NCBI RefSeq assembly: GCF_013033515.1
Contig: NZ_WQEG01000001.1
Location: forward strand, 1,144,849 to 1,208,848
Length of the DNA stretch: 64,000 bases
Source: Ruegeria sp. HKCCA6707
Lineage (GTDB): Bacteria; Pseudomonadota; Alphaproteobacteria; Rhodobacterales; Rhodobacteraceae
Direction of reading: 5' to 3'
Of the stretch, positions 44,963 to 54,648 are shown piece by piece. The notes under the pieces were generated by a model. It was not told the origin of the DNA. It did not search any database and saw only the letters and a program-made list of their open reading frames with translations. The position numbers were made by a program, and so were the translations under genes. Position 1 is the stretch's first letter; the number at the start of each line of letters is the position of its first letter.

Positions 44963-45403
44963 ATGCGCGCGCTGCTTCAACGCATCTCTCACGCGAAGGT
45001 TTCAGTTGATAACCGCGTCGTGGGTCAATCAGGCCCCGGGCTATTGATCCTTGTTTGCGCGATGCAAGGGGATGGGACGGATCAGGCACGGCACCTGGCC
45101 ACCAAAATCTCAAAGCTGCGGGTTTTTCAGGATGACGCGGGCAAGATGAACCGGTCGCTATTGGACACCGGGGGTTCGGCCCTTGTGGTCAGTCAATTCA
45201 CCCTGGCTGCCGATACCTCTCGCGGGAACAGGCCGGGATATTCCAACGCAGCGGGCCCAGAGCTGGGCGCACAGCTTGTCGAAAGCTTTGTGAAAGACCT
45301 CACCGCGCTTGGTATTTCTGTTGAAACCGGTGTTTTCGGAGCGGATATGGCTGTTGAACTGGTCAATGACGGGCCGGTCACCATCTGGATGGATACGGAC
45401 TGA
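44963..45403 (+). CDS. dtd: D-aminoacyl-tRNA deacylase
   Basis: A 146-residue enzyme that removes D-amino acids (and glycine from mischarged tRNA-Ala) from t[12 protein letters not shown] and the Gly-cisPro motif [10 protein letters not shown] are the catalytic signatures, and [14 protein letters not shown] is the usual substrate loop. The ATG at 44963 ([13 protein letters not shown]) has AAGGAA upstream; a longer reading from 44810 overlaps the zinc-ribbon gene. Confidence 0.95.
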   Translation: MRALLQRISHAKVSVDNRVVGQSGPGLLILVCAMQGDGTDQARHLATKISKLRVFQDDAGKMNRSLLDTGGSALVVSQFTLAADTSRGNRPGYSNAAGPELGAQLVESFVKDLTALGISVETGVFGADMAVELVNDGPVTIWMDTD

Positions 45404-45519
45404 ACCTGCGCTTTGGCCCCGTTCAACCTGCCTGAAACAGCTCAAGAAATGTCGCGAATCTTACGCCTTTTGACGCGAATCGCCTTTTCAATCCCCAACC
45501 CGCCCCGCAGACTGACTGC

Positions 45520-47514
45520 ATGTCATCCAGCCAGACTTCTCTGCGAGAGATCGAGGACATCCCGGATCTGGGGATCATGATGCCGGATGGGCATCGGCTG
45601 TCGGCGCGCGTTTGGCGCCCGGTCGACGCCAGCGACAAACCTGTACCTGCCATTCTGGAATACCTGCCCTATCGCAAACGCGACGGCACCTCGGTGCGGG
45701 ATGCACTGACCCATCCGTGGTTTGCCAAACGCGGCTATGCCTGCATCCGCGTCGACATGCGCGGCAATGGCGACAGCGAAGGGCTGATGGAAGACGAGTA
45801 CACCCAGCAAGAGCTGGACGACGCCGTGAGCGTCATCGATTGGCTGGCCGAACAGTCTTGGTGCAATGGCGCTGTTGGGATGATGGGGATCAGTTGGGGG
45901 GGCTTCAATGCGTTGCAAGTGGCGGCGATGCAGCCCGAACCCTTGAAAGCGATTATTACCCTATGTTCGACCGCAGATCGCTATGCCGATGACATTCACT
46001 TTAAGGAGGGATGCCTGCTGAATGAGAATTTGGGCTGGGGCGCGACCATGTGGTCCTATTCCTCTCGCCCGCCGGATCCTGACCTGCGCGAGACATGGCG
46101 GACCTTATGGCTGGACCGGCTGGAAAACCAACCTTTCCTGCCATCAACCTGGCTGAGACATCAGACACGGGATGAATATTGGCAGCACGGTTCGGTTTGC
46201 GAAGATTTCAGCGCTATAAAAGCCGCCACGCTTGCCGTCGGCGGATGGGGCGATGCCTATAAGAACACGGTGCCTTGGCTGGTGGAACGGTTGCATGCCC
46301 CGGTCAAAGGCATCGTAGGTCCGTGGGTTCACAAATACCCGCATTTCGCTGTGCCCGAGCCGCGTATCGGGTTTCTTCAGGAAGCGCTGCGCTGGTGGGA
46401 TCATTGGCTGAAGGGAGAAGACAACCGCGTTGAAGAGGACCCGGATTATCGTGCTTACCTGATGGACGGGGTGCGCCCGGCCCGGTGGTATCCCGAGCGC
46501 CCAGGGCGCTGGATCTGCGAAACAGATGGGGCCACATCACATCTGCCGGTCACCCGGCTTGCATTGACCGACGCGGGCCTGGGGCACGGTGCCGGATTGG
46601 ATTGCCGGGTGCGCTCACCGCAAACCTGCGGCATCGACGGCGGCGAATACTGCGCCATCTGGCTGGGCCCCGATATGCCCGGGGATCAACGCGCCGACGA
46701 TGCCCTGTCTGCGTGTTTCGATAGCGTACCGCTCGCAGATCATATGGATATTGTGGGCGCCCCGAAAATCCGTCTGAGCCTGAGCACCGACAAACCACAA
46801 GCTCAGCTGGCTGTCAGGTTGAACCATGTGCACCCCGATGGAGCCTCGACACGTATCACATATGGCGTGCTGAACCTCTGTCATCGCGACAGCCACGCCG
46901 AGCCATCGGCACTGACACCTGGCGAAACGTTCGACGTGGAACTGGCCCTTGATCACATCGCCTATCGTGTTCCCAAGGGGCACCGGTTGCGGGTTGCGAT
47001 TTCGACCGCATATTGGCCTCTCATCTGGCCCGCGCCCGAGGCAGCGGAGTTGCATTTGGCCGCTGGTGACATCGCCATTCCGACCCGTCCCTCCGGGCAA
47101 GATGACGAATGGAGCTTTGAACCACCCGAAACGGAAGATCCCAAGCCACAGACGGTTTTGCGCAAATCGCAGAACAGCCGGCAGGCGGTTACGGACATGA
47201 ATACGGGTGAGATCCATTTGGTCATAGAAGACGACTTCGGCAAGACCCGCGATGACCTGCATGGTTTGATCACTGGCAGCACAGCCTATGAAAAGTGGTC
47301 AATCCACCCGGACGATCCGCTTTCGGCGCGCGGCGAATGCCGTTGGACACAAGAGCTTCGGCGCGGCGAAATCGACCTGCGTACCGAAGCAAGTTGCGCA
47401 ATGTGGTCGGATGCCACCCATTTCCATCTGACGGCAACGCTCAACGCTTTCGAGAACGCAGAGATGGTCTTTTCAGAGACGATCGAAGACAAAGTTCCGC
47501 GCAATCATATGTAG
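45520..47514 (+). CDS. CocE/NonD family hydrolase
   Basis: A 664-residue alpha/beta hydrolase of the X-Pro dipeptidyl-peptidase/CocE type, which cuts ester or amide bonds. The nucleophile is S125 in GMMGISWGGFNALQ, and the oxyanion region includes EYLPYRKRDGTSVRD. The GPWVHKYPHFAVPEPRIGFL block fits the catalytic His area. A C-terminal jelly-roll domain begins about residue 330. No signal peptide is present, so it is cytosolic. It is 124 bases upstream of a peptide ABC transporter, suggesting that its substrate is imported by it. Confidence 0.85.
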   Translation: MSSSQTSLREIEDIPDLGIMMPDGHRLSARVWRPVDASDKPVPAILEYLPYRKRDGTSVRDALTHPWFAKRGYACIRVDMRGNGDSEGLMEDEYTQQELDDAVSVIDWLAEQSWCNGAVGMMGISWGGFNALQVAAMQPEPLKAIITLCSTADRYADDIHFKEGCLLNENLGWGATMWSYSSRPPDPDLRETWRTLWLDRLENQPFLPSTWLRHQTRDEYWQHGSVCEDFSAIKAATLAVGGWGDAYKNTVPWLVERLHAPVKGIVGPWVHKYPHFAVPEPRIGFLQEALRWWDHWLKGEDNRVEEDPDYRAYLMDGVRPARWYPERPGRWICETDGATSHLPVTRLALTDAGLGHGAGLDCRVRSPQTCGIDGGEYCAIWLGPDMPGDQRADDALSACFDSVPLADHMDIVGAPKIRLSLSTDKPQAQLAVRLNHVHPDGASTRITYGVLNLCHRDSHAEPSALTPGETFDVELALDHIAYRVPKGHRLRVAISTAYWPLIWPAPEAAELHLAAGDIAIPTRPSGQDDEWSFEPPETEDPKPQTVLRKSQNSRQAVTDMNTGEIHLVIEDDFGKTRDDLHGLITGSTAYEKWSIHPDDPLSARGECRWTQELRRGEIDLRTEASCAMWSDATHFHLTATLNAFENAEMVFSETIEDKVPRNHM

Positions 47515-47638
47515 GTGACTGGTACATGTGTCGAACGATAATAACTTGCCCACCTATCCGAATTGCGCCTAAGTTGACTCATGCGTCAACAAAAAGCCCG
47601 AACACGGGATCACATCCAATCAACTGGGAGATAGATGG

Positions 47639-49225
47639 ATGAACGAACAGCTCAATTACATGACAAGCCAGGTGACGGCAGGCAAACTGACCCGGCGCGA
47701 GTTCATGGGAAAAGCCGCCGCCTTTGGTGTCTCGGCTGCCATGGCCAGCACGATGTTCGCAGATGCAGCCCGTGCTGCTGGTCCGAAAAAAGGCGGTGAC
47801 CTGAAGTTTGGTCTGCAAGGCGGCGAATCCACCAACTCGCTGGACCCGGCGACCTATGCAAGCTCGGTGCCATTCCAGAACGGCAAACAGTGGGGCGATC
47901 AGCTTGTCGAGGTTGCACCCGACGGCACCATCGAACCGCGCCTGGCAGAAAGCGTCGAAGGCAGCGCCGATGCAAAGGTCTGGACATTCAAACTGCGTCA
48001 GGGCGTGGAATTCCACAACGGCAAAACCATGACCAGCGAAGACGTGCTGAAGACGATGGAGCGCCACTCGAACGAAGATTCCAAGTCAGGTGCGTTGGGC
48101 ATCATGAAGGGTATCGAGTCGATGAAGGCCGATGGCGACAATTTCCAGGTCACACTGACCGAAGCCAACGCCGACCTGCCCTATCTGATGGCCGACTATC
48201 ACCTGATCATTCAGCCCGATGGCGGTATGGATAACCCGGGCGCAGGTATCGGCACTGGCCCCTACAAGGTTGAGGTTGATGAACCTGGCGTGCGCCACCT
48301 GTTCACCAAAAACGAAAACCACTGGAACAGCGATTTTGGCAACTTCGACAGTGTCGAAGTGATCGTTATCAACGACGCAACAGCGCGAACAGCAGCGCTG
48401 CAGTCGGGTCAGGTGCACGCAATCAACCGTGTCGAACCAAAGGTCGCAGACCTGTTGGGACGTGCGCCCAATCTGACGGTGCATTCGACCGCCGGGCGTG
48501 GCCATTATGTCTTCATCATGCATGTCGATACCGCTCCGTTTGACAACAACGAGCTGCGCACAGCGCTGAAATACGCCATCAACCGCGAAGAACTGGTTGA
48601 AAAAGTTCTGCGTGGCTATGGCTCGATCGGCAACGACATGCCCATCAACGCGGCCTATCCGCTTTTCGATGAAACCATTCCGCAGCGCGAGTTCAGCATC
48701 GAAAAAGCGGCCGAACACTATAAGAAGTCTGGCCATGACGGCTCGCCGATCATCCTGCGCGTTGCTGATGGTGCCTTCCCGGGCGCCGTGGATGCGGCGG
48801 CGTTGTTCCAGCAATCGGCTGCTCAGGCCGGAATTCCGCTGGAAATCAAGCGCGAACCGAATGATGGCTACTGGTCCGAAGTGTGGAACGTTCAGCCGTT
48901 TTGTGCGTCCTACTGGGGTGGGCGTCCGGTTCAGGATCAGATGTACGCAACCGCGTATCTGTCATCTGCGGACTGGAACGATACCCGGTTCAAGGTTCAG
49001 GCCTTCGACGATCTGCTCTTTGCCGCACGCGCAGAGCTGGACCCGGCAAAACGCAAGGACATCTACAGCCAAATGGGCCGCATGGTGCGCGACGAAGGTG
49101 GCCTGATCTGCCCGATGTTCAACGACTTTGTCGAAGGGATCAGCAACCAGCTGGACGGTTGGGAAACCGACCCGACACAAGAGCTGATGAACGGCAACAT
49201 GTCTCGCAAGATGTGGTTCGTGTAG
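47639..49225 (+). CDS. Peptide-type ABC transporter substrate-binding protein
   Basis: A 528-residue periplasmic binding protein (SBP_bac_5). A twin-arginine signal is seen at RR19-20 (KLTRREFMGKAAAFG) with cleavage after about AARA. The mature protein shows ESTNSLDPATYASSVPFQ, EDVLKTMERHSNEDSK and VRHLFTKNENHWN landmarks. Tat export implies folding in the cytoplasm before secretion. It opens a four-gene importer operon. Confidence 0.92.
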   Translation: MNEQLNYMTSQVTAGKLTRREFMGKAAAFGVSAAMASTMFADAARAAGPKKGGDLKFGLQGGESTNSLDPATYASSVPFQNGKQWGDQLVEVAPDGTIEPRLAESVEGSADAKVWTFKLRQGVEFHNGKTMTSEDVLKTMERHSNEDSKSGALGIMKGIESMKADGDNFQVTLTEANADLPYLMADYHLIIQPDGGMDNPGAGIGTGPYKVEVDEPGVRHLFTKNENHWNSDFGNFDSVEVIVINDATARTAALQSGQVHAINRVEPKVADLLGRAPNLTVHSTAGRGHYVFIMHVDTAPFDNNELRTALKYAINREELVEKVLRGYGSIGNDMPINAAYPLFDETIPQREFSIEKAAEHYKKSGHDGSPIILRVADGAFPGAVDAAALFQQSAAQAGIPLEIKREPNDGYWSEVWNVQPFCASYWGGRPVQDQMYATAYLSSADWNDTRFKVQAFDDLLFAARAELDPAKRKDIYSQMGRMVRDEGGLICPMFNDFVEGISNQLDGWETDPTQELMNGNMSRKMWFV

Positions 49226-49240
49226 TACGGGCCACGGATA

Positions 49241-50197
49241 ATGCATCCCATCATCAAAATGGTGTTCCAGCGCTTGGCGCTGGGACTCCTGCTTCTCTTC
49301 GGTGCATCGGCTCTGATTTTCGGCCTCACCGAAGCTCTCCCCGGAGACGCAGCGCAAGCCGTACTGGGCCAATCCGCAACCCCCGAAGCCCTTGCGAACC
49401 TGCGTGAGGAAATGGGCCTGAACCGCCCTGCCCTGACCCGCTATTTCGAATGGCTAGGTGGCATCGTACAGGGCGATCTAGGACAATCCCTGACCAACAA
49501 GCTGGACATTGCCGAATCTGTCGGCAGCCGTCTCAGCAACACTCTGTTTCTGGCGTTTTGGGCCGCAATCGTGTCGGTTCCTCTGGCCATTTTCCTGGGC
49601 CTGCTGGCCGTGCGCTATCGCAACCGCTGGCCCGACAAGCTGATCTCAGCGGTCACGCTTACAACTATTTCGATCCCCGAGTTTCTGATCGGCTATGTTC
49701 TGGTCTATTTCGTTGCCGTGAAACTTGGCATGTTCTCACCTCTTGCGATGATCAACGACTCGATGTCACTGGGTCAAAAGCTGAACTCAATCGCGCTGCC
49801 GGTTATCGTTTTGACCATGGTGGTTCTGGCCCACATGATGCGCATGACACGGGCCGCGATCCTGAACGTTATGCAATCGGCCTATGTTGAAACAGCCGAG
49901 CTGAAAGGTCTGAGCAATTTTCAGGTCATCTACCGCCATGCTTTGCCCAACGCTGTCGCCCCTATCGTCAATGTGGTGATGCTGAACCTGGCCTATCTGG
50001 TCGTTGGCGTCGTCGTCGTTGAAGTGGTGTTTGTCTACCCGGGCATGGGGCAATACCTGGTCGATCACGTGACCAAGCGCGATGTTCCGGTTGTGCTGGC
50101 CTGCGGCGTCATCTTTGCCGCGATTTATATCGGGCTGAACATGATTGCAGATATCGTTGCCATTCTGGCCAACCCAAGGCTGAGGCATCCGAAATGA
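49241..50197 (+). CDS. ABC transporter permease (DppB-type)
   Basis: A 318-residue inner-membrane permease with six helices. The DppB signature includes LPGDAAQAVLGQSATPEAL near the start and the EAA loop TAELKGLSNFQVIYRHALPN before the final helices. It overlaps the next permease by four bases (ATGA), so the two are coupled. It belongs to the peptide importer of 47639-52643. Confidence 0.94.
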   Translation: MHPIIKMVFQRLALGLLLLFGASALIFGLTEALPGDAAQAVLGQSATPEALANLREEMGLNRPALTRYFEWLGGIVQGDLGQSLTNKLDIAESVGSRLSNTLFLAFWAAIVSVPLAIFLGLLAVRYRNRWPDKLISAVTLTTISIPEFLIGYVLVYFVAVKLGMFSPLAMINDSMSLGQKLNSIALPVIVLTMVVLAHMMRMTRAAILNVMQSAYVETAELKGLSNFQVIYRHALPNAVAPIVNVVMLNLAYLVVGVVVVEVVFVYPGMGQYLVDHVTKRDVPVVLACGVIFAAIYIGLNMIADIVAILANPRLRHPK

Positions 50198-51009
50198 AGA
50201 ATATCCCTATCTCTGCACTGATCGGACTGGGCTTTACAGCCTTGTATTTCTTCATCGCCATCTTCGCTCCGCTATTGGCACCATACGGCATGGCCGAAGT
50301 TGTGGGCGACGTGTGGGAGCCGTCGAGTTCGCAATTCTGGCTGGGTACCGACAATATTGGTCGCGACCTTCTCAGCCGCATGATCTATGGCGGGCGCACG
50401 ACGATCTTTATCGCCACGGCGGCAACGATCCTCAGCTTTGTCACCGGTTCGATCCTCGGGTTTCTGGCCGCTGTGCTGGGGGGATGGGCGGATCAGGTCA
50501 TGTCGCGGACGGTTGACCTGATCATGTCGATCCCCTCGCTGATCACCGCCCTCGTGGTTCTGGCCATGGTGCCAGTAACCATTCCGGTGCTGATCGTCGT
50601 CATGGGCCTGCTGGACGCAACCCGCGTTTACCGCCTGGCCCGCGCCGTCGCGGTGGATATCGCCGTGATGGACTATGTCGAAGCGGCACGTCTGCGCGGT
50701 GAAGGCCAGACCTGGGTCATCTTCCGGGAGATCCTGCCCAACGCCTTGTCGCCACTGGTGGCCGAACTTGGCCTGCGGTTCATCTTCATGGTCCTGTTTG
50801 TCTCGACCCTGTCTTTCCTGGGCCTTGGCGTGCAACCGCCGCTGGCGGACTGGGGCGGCATCGTGAAAGAGAACAAGGACGGCATCGTCTATGGCATCGG
50901 GGCCGCGCTTTATCCGGCGGTGGCCATCGCAACCCTCGCCATATCGGTCAACCTTGTGGCTGATTGGGTCCTGAACCGCACCACTTCGCTGAAAGGAGGC
51001 CGGGGATGA
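50194..51009 (+). CDS. ABC transporter permease (DppC-type)
   Basis: A 271-residue permease. WLGTDNIGRDLLSRMIYGGR is the DppC hallmark, and the EAA motif is VEAARLRGEGQTWVIFREIL. Six helices are expected. Its last codons overlap the ATPase start by four bases. Confidence 0.94.
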   Translation: MKNIPISALIGLGFTALYFFIAIFAPLLAPYGMAEVVGDVWEPSSSQFWLGTDNIGRDLLSRMIYGGRTTIFIATAATILSFVTGSILGFLAAVLGGWADQVMSRTVDLIMSIPSLITALVVLAMVPVTIPVLIVVMGLLDATRVYRLARAVAVDIAVMDYVEAARLRGEGQTWVIFREILPNALSPLVAELGLRFIFMVLFVSTLSFLGLGVQPPLADWGGIVKENKDGIVYGIGAALYPAVAIATLAISVNLVADWVLNRTTSLKGGRG

Positions 51010-52643
51010 GTGAACCGCTTCTCAAGGTCCGCGACCTCAAGATCGGCGCGACCGTCTATCCGCCGGGCGAGAAACCTCATGATATCGAGATCGTGCACGG
51101 GGTCAGCTTTGACCTGGCGCCCGGCAAGGTGCTGGGTCTGATCGGAGAATCCGGGGCGGGCAAGTCCACCATAGGTCTGGCCTCGATGGCCTATGGCCGG
51201 GGTGGCGTAAAGATCACCGGTGGCGAGGTTTGGGTTAACGGGCGCGATATCCTGAAGACCTCTCATAGCGATATCCGCAAACTGCGGGGCGGTGAGGTCA
51301 CATATGTGTCTCAATCCGCGGCGGCGTCGTTCAACCCAGCCAAAAAGATCATGGATCAGGTGGTCGAGGCCGCTGTTGAACAGAAAAAGTTCAGCCGGAA
51401 AGAGGCCGAAGCTCGTGCGCGCGAGCTGTTTGCCAAATTGGGTCTCCCAGACCCGGACAATATCGGCAACCGCTATCCGCACCAGGTGTCTGGCGGTCAG
51501 CTGCAACGCTGCATGACCGCGCTTGCCTTGTGTCCCGAGCCTGATCTGGTCGTGTTCGACGAACCCACGACGGCTTTGGATGTGACCACGCAGATTGATG
51601 TTCTGATGGCCATCAAAGAAGCCATCGCGGATACCGGCGTTGCCGCGCTCTATATCACCCATGACCTCGCGGTCGTGGCACAGGTGAGCGACGACATCAT
51701 GGTCCTGCGGATGGGCAACACGGTCGAATACGGCAATACCGATCAGATCATCAACAACCCGCAAGAGGACTATACCCAGGCGCTTGTCTCGGTCCGGTCC
51801 ATCGAACACGAGGAAAAGCAGCCAACGCCCGAGCCGGTGTTGTCTGTCAAAGGCATTACCGCGCGCTACAAGGGCGTTAATTTCGACGTGCTGCACAACG
51901 TCAATGTGGATCTTCATCCGGGGCAAACCCTGGCGGTTGTGGGCGAATCCGGCTCTGGCAAGTCGACACTGGCACGGGTGATCACAGGCCTATTGCCTCC
52001 CCGCGATGGTGAAATCACCTTTGCCGGGCGTAAGCTTTCTGCCGACCTCAAAGGGCGCACCCGCGAGGACCTGCGTGAGTTACAGATGATCTACCAGATG
52101 GCGGATGTTGCGATGAACCCGCGTCAGACCGTTGGTACTATCATCGGGCGCCCGTTGGAGTTCTACTTCAACATGCGTGGGTCGGAAAAGCGCAAGCGGA
52201 TCATTGAACTTCTGGATGAGATCGAACTGGGCGAAAAGTTCATCGATCGCTATCCGGCAGAGCTGTCTGGCGGGCAGAAACAAAGGGTCTGTATCGCGCG
52301 GTCACTGGCCGCCAAGCCAAAGATGATCATCTGCGATGAGGTCACCTCGGCCTTGGATCCACTTGTGGCGGACGGCATCCTGAAACTTCTGCTGGAACTG
52401 CAAAAGATCGAGGATGTGGCCTACCTGTTCATCACCCACGATCTGGCGACGGTGCGCGCCATCAGCGACAGCATCGCGGTAATGTATCAAGGCCGCGTCG
52501 TCCGCTATGGTCCGAAATCTCAGGTGCTGAGCCCACCCTTCGACGACTATACCGATCTACTCCTCAGCTCGGTCCCAGAAATGCATCTGGGCTGGCTGGA
52601 AGAGGTCGTCGCCCACCGCAAAATGGAAAGCGCCGGGAACTGA
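51006..52643 (+). CDS. Dual-domain ABC transporter ATP-binding protein (DppD-DppF fusion)
   Basis: A 545-residue fusion of two ATPase halves. Half 1: Walker A GESGAGKST with K53, VSGGQLQRCM, and DEPTTALD. Half 2: Walker A GESGSGKST with K319, LSGGQKQRVC, and DEVTSALD. The reading begins at 51006 (ATG overlapping the permease stop), not at the upstream 50964. It powers the importer of 47639-51009. Weak terminator at 52657-52681. Confidence 0.93.
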   Translation: MSEPLLKVRDLKIGATVYPPGEKPHDIEIVHGVSFDLAPGKVLGLIGESGAGKSTIGLASMAYGRGGVKITGGEVWVNGRDILKTSHSDIRKLRGGEVTYVSQSAAASFNPAKKIMDQVVEAAVEQKKFSRKEAEARARELFAKLGLPDPDNIGNRYPHQVSGGQLQRCMTALALCPEPDLVVFDEPTTALDVTTQIDVLMAIKEAIADTGVAALYITHDLAVVAQVSDDIMVLRMGNTVEYGNTDQIINNPQEDYTQALVSVRSIEHEEKQPTPEPVLSVKGITARYKGVNFDVLHNVNVDLHPGQTLAVVGESGSGKSTLARVITGLLPPRDGEITFAGRKLSADLKGRTREDLRELQMIYQMADVAMNPRQTVGTIIGRPLEFYFNMRGSEKRKRIIELLDEIELGEKFIDRYPAELSGGQKQRVCIARSLAAKPKMIICDEVTSALDPLVADGILKLLLELQKIEDVAYLFITHDLATVRAISDSIAVMYQGRVVRYGPKSQVLSPPFDDYTDLLLSSVPEMHLGWLEEVVAHRKMESAGN

Positions 52644-52656
52644 TCACAACAGATGG

Positions 52657-52681
52657 GGCGGGCTATTGGCCCGTCTTTTTT
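52657..52681 (+). terminator. Rho-independent terminator of the ABC transporter operon
   Basis: GGCGGGC (52657-52663) pairs with GCCCGTC (52669-52675) with one G-T pair and a 5-base loop, followed by TTTTTT. It lies 14 bases after the ATPase stop. Confidence 0.8.
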
Positions 52682-52684
52682 GTA

Positions 52685-52849
52685 CAAAGCTGCGACTGAT
52701 TGGTTGCACTTTAGACAGTAGCTTTGCGGGACAAATCGGCCAATCAGTCAAATAGTAGCGATAACTGCATACAGCCAAATCTGGTCGTTCACCCGACTTA
52801 AGCGTTGCTGCGCCGCGGCCATCCGAACCGGCCGTTAGCTATCGCTACT
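52685..52849. repeat. Nested inverted repeats between the ABC operon and the cyclase gene
   Basis: Two consecutive inverted repeats: GACTGATTGG (52694-52703) with CCAATCAGTC (52740-52749), and AGTAGCGATA (52754-52763) with TATCGCTACT (52840-52849). The second right arm overlaps the cyclase stop codon (52845-52847). CAAAGCTGC (52685) also nearly pairs with GTAGCTTTG (52719). The layout is larger than a simple terminator and may be a mobile-element footprint or a structured 3' end. Confidence 0.5.
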
Positions 52850-54185
52850 TAGAACATCTCCAAACTCTCACGCCAGAGTCTCTTCCGCGTATTTTCTGTA
52901 CACCTGCATCGATCAAGCCATCGAGATTGGCGGTTGGGTTGCTCCGCTTTATTGCACGCACTAGATCGTCGCTGACAACCAGTTGTGTATCCAATTCTCT
53001 GGTCAAGTGTTCGATCCTGCTTGCGATGTTCACATTGTCGCCGATCACACTGTATTCAAGGCGCCGCTCATTTCCAATGTCTCCGGCCACCACGATCCCC
53101 CAATGCAGCCCGATGCCCACTCGAACCGATTGTTCGCCGGACAGCGCCCGTTCCGCGTTCCAATCATCCAACGCTTCGATCATTTCAAATGCGCATTTCA
53201 ATGCATTTTCCGAATCTTGCGGGCTGGTCGTAGGCGTTCCAAACGTCGCCATCAGCCCGTCGCCAATATACTTATCCAACGTGCCGGAATTTTTGAACAC
53301 TGCCTTGCCTAGCCTGTCGTGATAGCCCCGTAGCAGTTCGATCACCTCGTCGGCAGTCGCTTTCTCACAGAGCTTTGTGAACCCCATAATGTCTGCAAAG
53401 AGCACCGCAACATTTTGCTGCTGGCCTTTCGCAAGACCGGCATCTGAACTACTCAGTTGATCCACTACATTCGGTGAAAAGTACCTCGACAAGCTGGCTC
53501 GCTTTCTTTCGGTTGATAAGAATTTCCGAACGAGCCTCCGGGATCGCGCAACAACTACAGCAAGCCCAGCCGACAATATCAGCACGACCAGCAATTCTAT
53601 GGCGGCGTACCCAAGAAATAGAAAATTGAGATCACTACCTGCCGCTAACCAAGCTTCGACAGTCTGTTCGGGCAGGTCAAGATTGCTGTAAACATTTGGC
53701 TGGCTCAGAAACCACAACCACATGCCTAGCCGAGCGATCAGGATGCTTACACCGCACCAGAGCACCAAAGACGGCCGGAAGCTGAAAGATGCCTGCATCA
53801 GGAACATAAAAAAATAGAGAAACCGTGCCGTATCCATCTGGATCGAAGCAGGCCATTGCGTGTCCGAAAACGGCGTGCCAAGACTGAACATCAAAGCCAG
53901 CAACAAACAATCCACCGTTACAAACGCATATTGGGCGCCAATTCCGCCACGACGTGAAAATGCCGCGAAAAACTGCAACCCGCCGAGCAAAACAAAAACA
54001 AAGATTTCGAGAAGGTTGAAATAGTAGGATGCGCCTGTTTCCGGGCTGTCAATCGCTTGCCAAAACAACACTACTGCAAGAGCCACAGTTCGGACCTGTG
54101 CCGCCAGCATCGTGCCTTGACGCTCTTCCTCAGCGAATGCCGCATCGCTGCGTGATTTTATTCGATCTTGAACGGTTTCGGACAT
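52845..54185 (-). CDS. Membrane class III adenylate/guanylate cyclase
   Basis: A 446-residue protein. A cytosolic start is followed by about six hydrophobic helices (residues 28-235), then a class III cyclase domain (about 258-440). Metal ligands fit D265 (LFADIMGFT) and D309 (YIGDGLMATFG). K305 (DKYIGDG) and the Ser in EYSVIGD occupy the base-selecting positions, so ATP as substrate is reasonable. VNIASRIE supplies the Asn/Arg. No other domain is present. Base composition is more A/T-rich than the rest of the window, suggesting a separate origin. It is divergent from the giant kinase gene. Confidence 0.88.
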   Translation of the reverse strand: MSETVQDRIKSRSDAAFAEEERQGTMLAAQVRTVALAVVLFWQAIDSPETGASYYFNLLEIFVFVLLGGLQFFAAFSRRGGIGAQYAFVTVDCLLLALMFSLGTPFSDTQWPASIQMDTARFLYFFMFLMQASFSFRPSLVLWCGVSILIARLGMWLWFLSQPNVYSNLDLPEQTVEAWLAAGSDLNFLFLGYAAIELLVVLILSAGLAVVVARSRRLVRKFLSTERKRASLSRYFSPNVVDQLSSSDAGLAKGQQQNVAVLFADIMGFTKLCEKATADEVIELLRGYHDRLGKAVFKNSGTLDKYIGDGLMATFGTPTTSPQDSENALKCAFEMIEALDDWNAERALSGEQSVRVGIGLHWGIVVAGDIGNERRLEYSVIGDNVNIASRIEHLTRELDTQLVVSDDLVRAIKRSNPTANLDGLIDAGVQKIRGRDSGVRVWRCSK

Positions 54186-54648
54186 ACGCTGGCTAGTTTA
54201 CCCGACCAAAGTCAAATCACTAAAACATTCTCGCCTTTAGGGAATAGGCGTAGGATAACGTCGTCTGCTTTGGGCTCAAGGCGGACTAACGGCGGCGCAG
54301 CCGGTGCATCTAGACCCGTTATGTCGCGCATACTGACGAAATCGCCTTTAGCAAGTCGGCAATAGACGGCTGCTTTGCGCCTTTTGCGACAGCAGCAAAA
54401 ACACCAAAACGGACTGCAACCGAAACTGTTGTTTAGGCCCGTTTGACACACCGCAGCTCGAATGGTTCAACTACAGCGCGAAAAGCGCTGCTTCCACATA
54501 TTTACCGCGTTCTGAGATATTGAATTCAATTCACTGTCGGCATTGCAGACAAAGCTCTTTTCCCTCGTTTTCGGGTGATCCGTATCACTTGACTTGGCCA
54601 TCATGACCAGAAGAAGCTCTTCCCAATCAATTTGGGATACGCGAAACA
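54186..54648. other. Intergenic region between cyclase and giant kinase, with imperfect palindrome
   Basis: A 463-base gap, A/T-richer than average, with no credible gene. An imperfect palindrome of 24 bases at 54263-54286 begins GTCTGCTTTG and ends CAAGGCGGAC. Short related pieces (CTGCTTTG and CGCCTTT) recur around 54330-54385. A 79-codon minus-strand reading at 54212-54451 has a Cys/Arg-rich composition and no ribosome site, so I treat it as non-coding. The promoter of the kinase gene must lie here. Confidence 0.5.

Noticed and set aside
52754..52849. An integron attC-like site
   Set aside because: Length and a GTTAGC core are suggestive, but the core does not fit GTTRRRY exactly, the partner core is wrong, and no integrase is in the window.
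54212..54451. A 79-codon minus-strand ORF in the 463-base gap
   Set aside because: No ribosome site, odd Cys/Arg composition and no recognisable domain; treated as non-coding.
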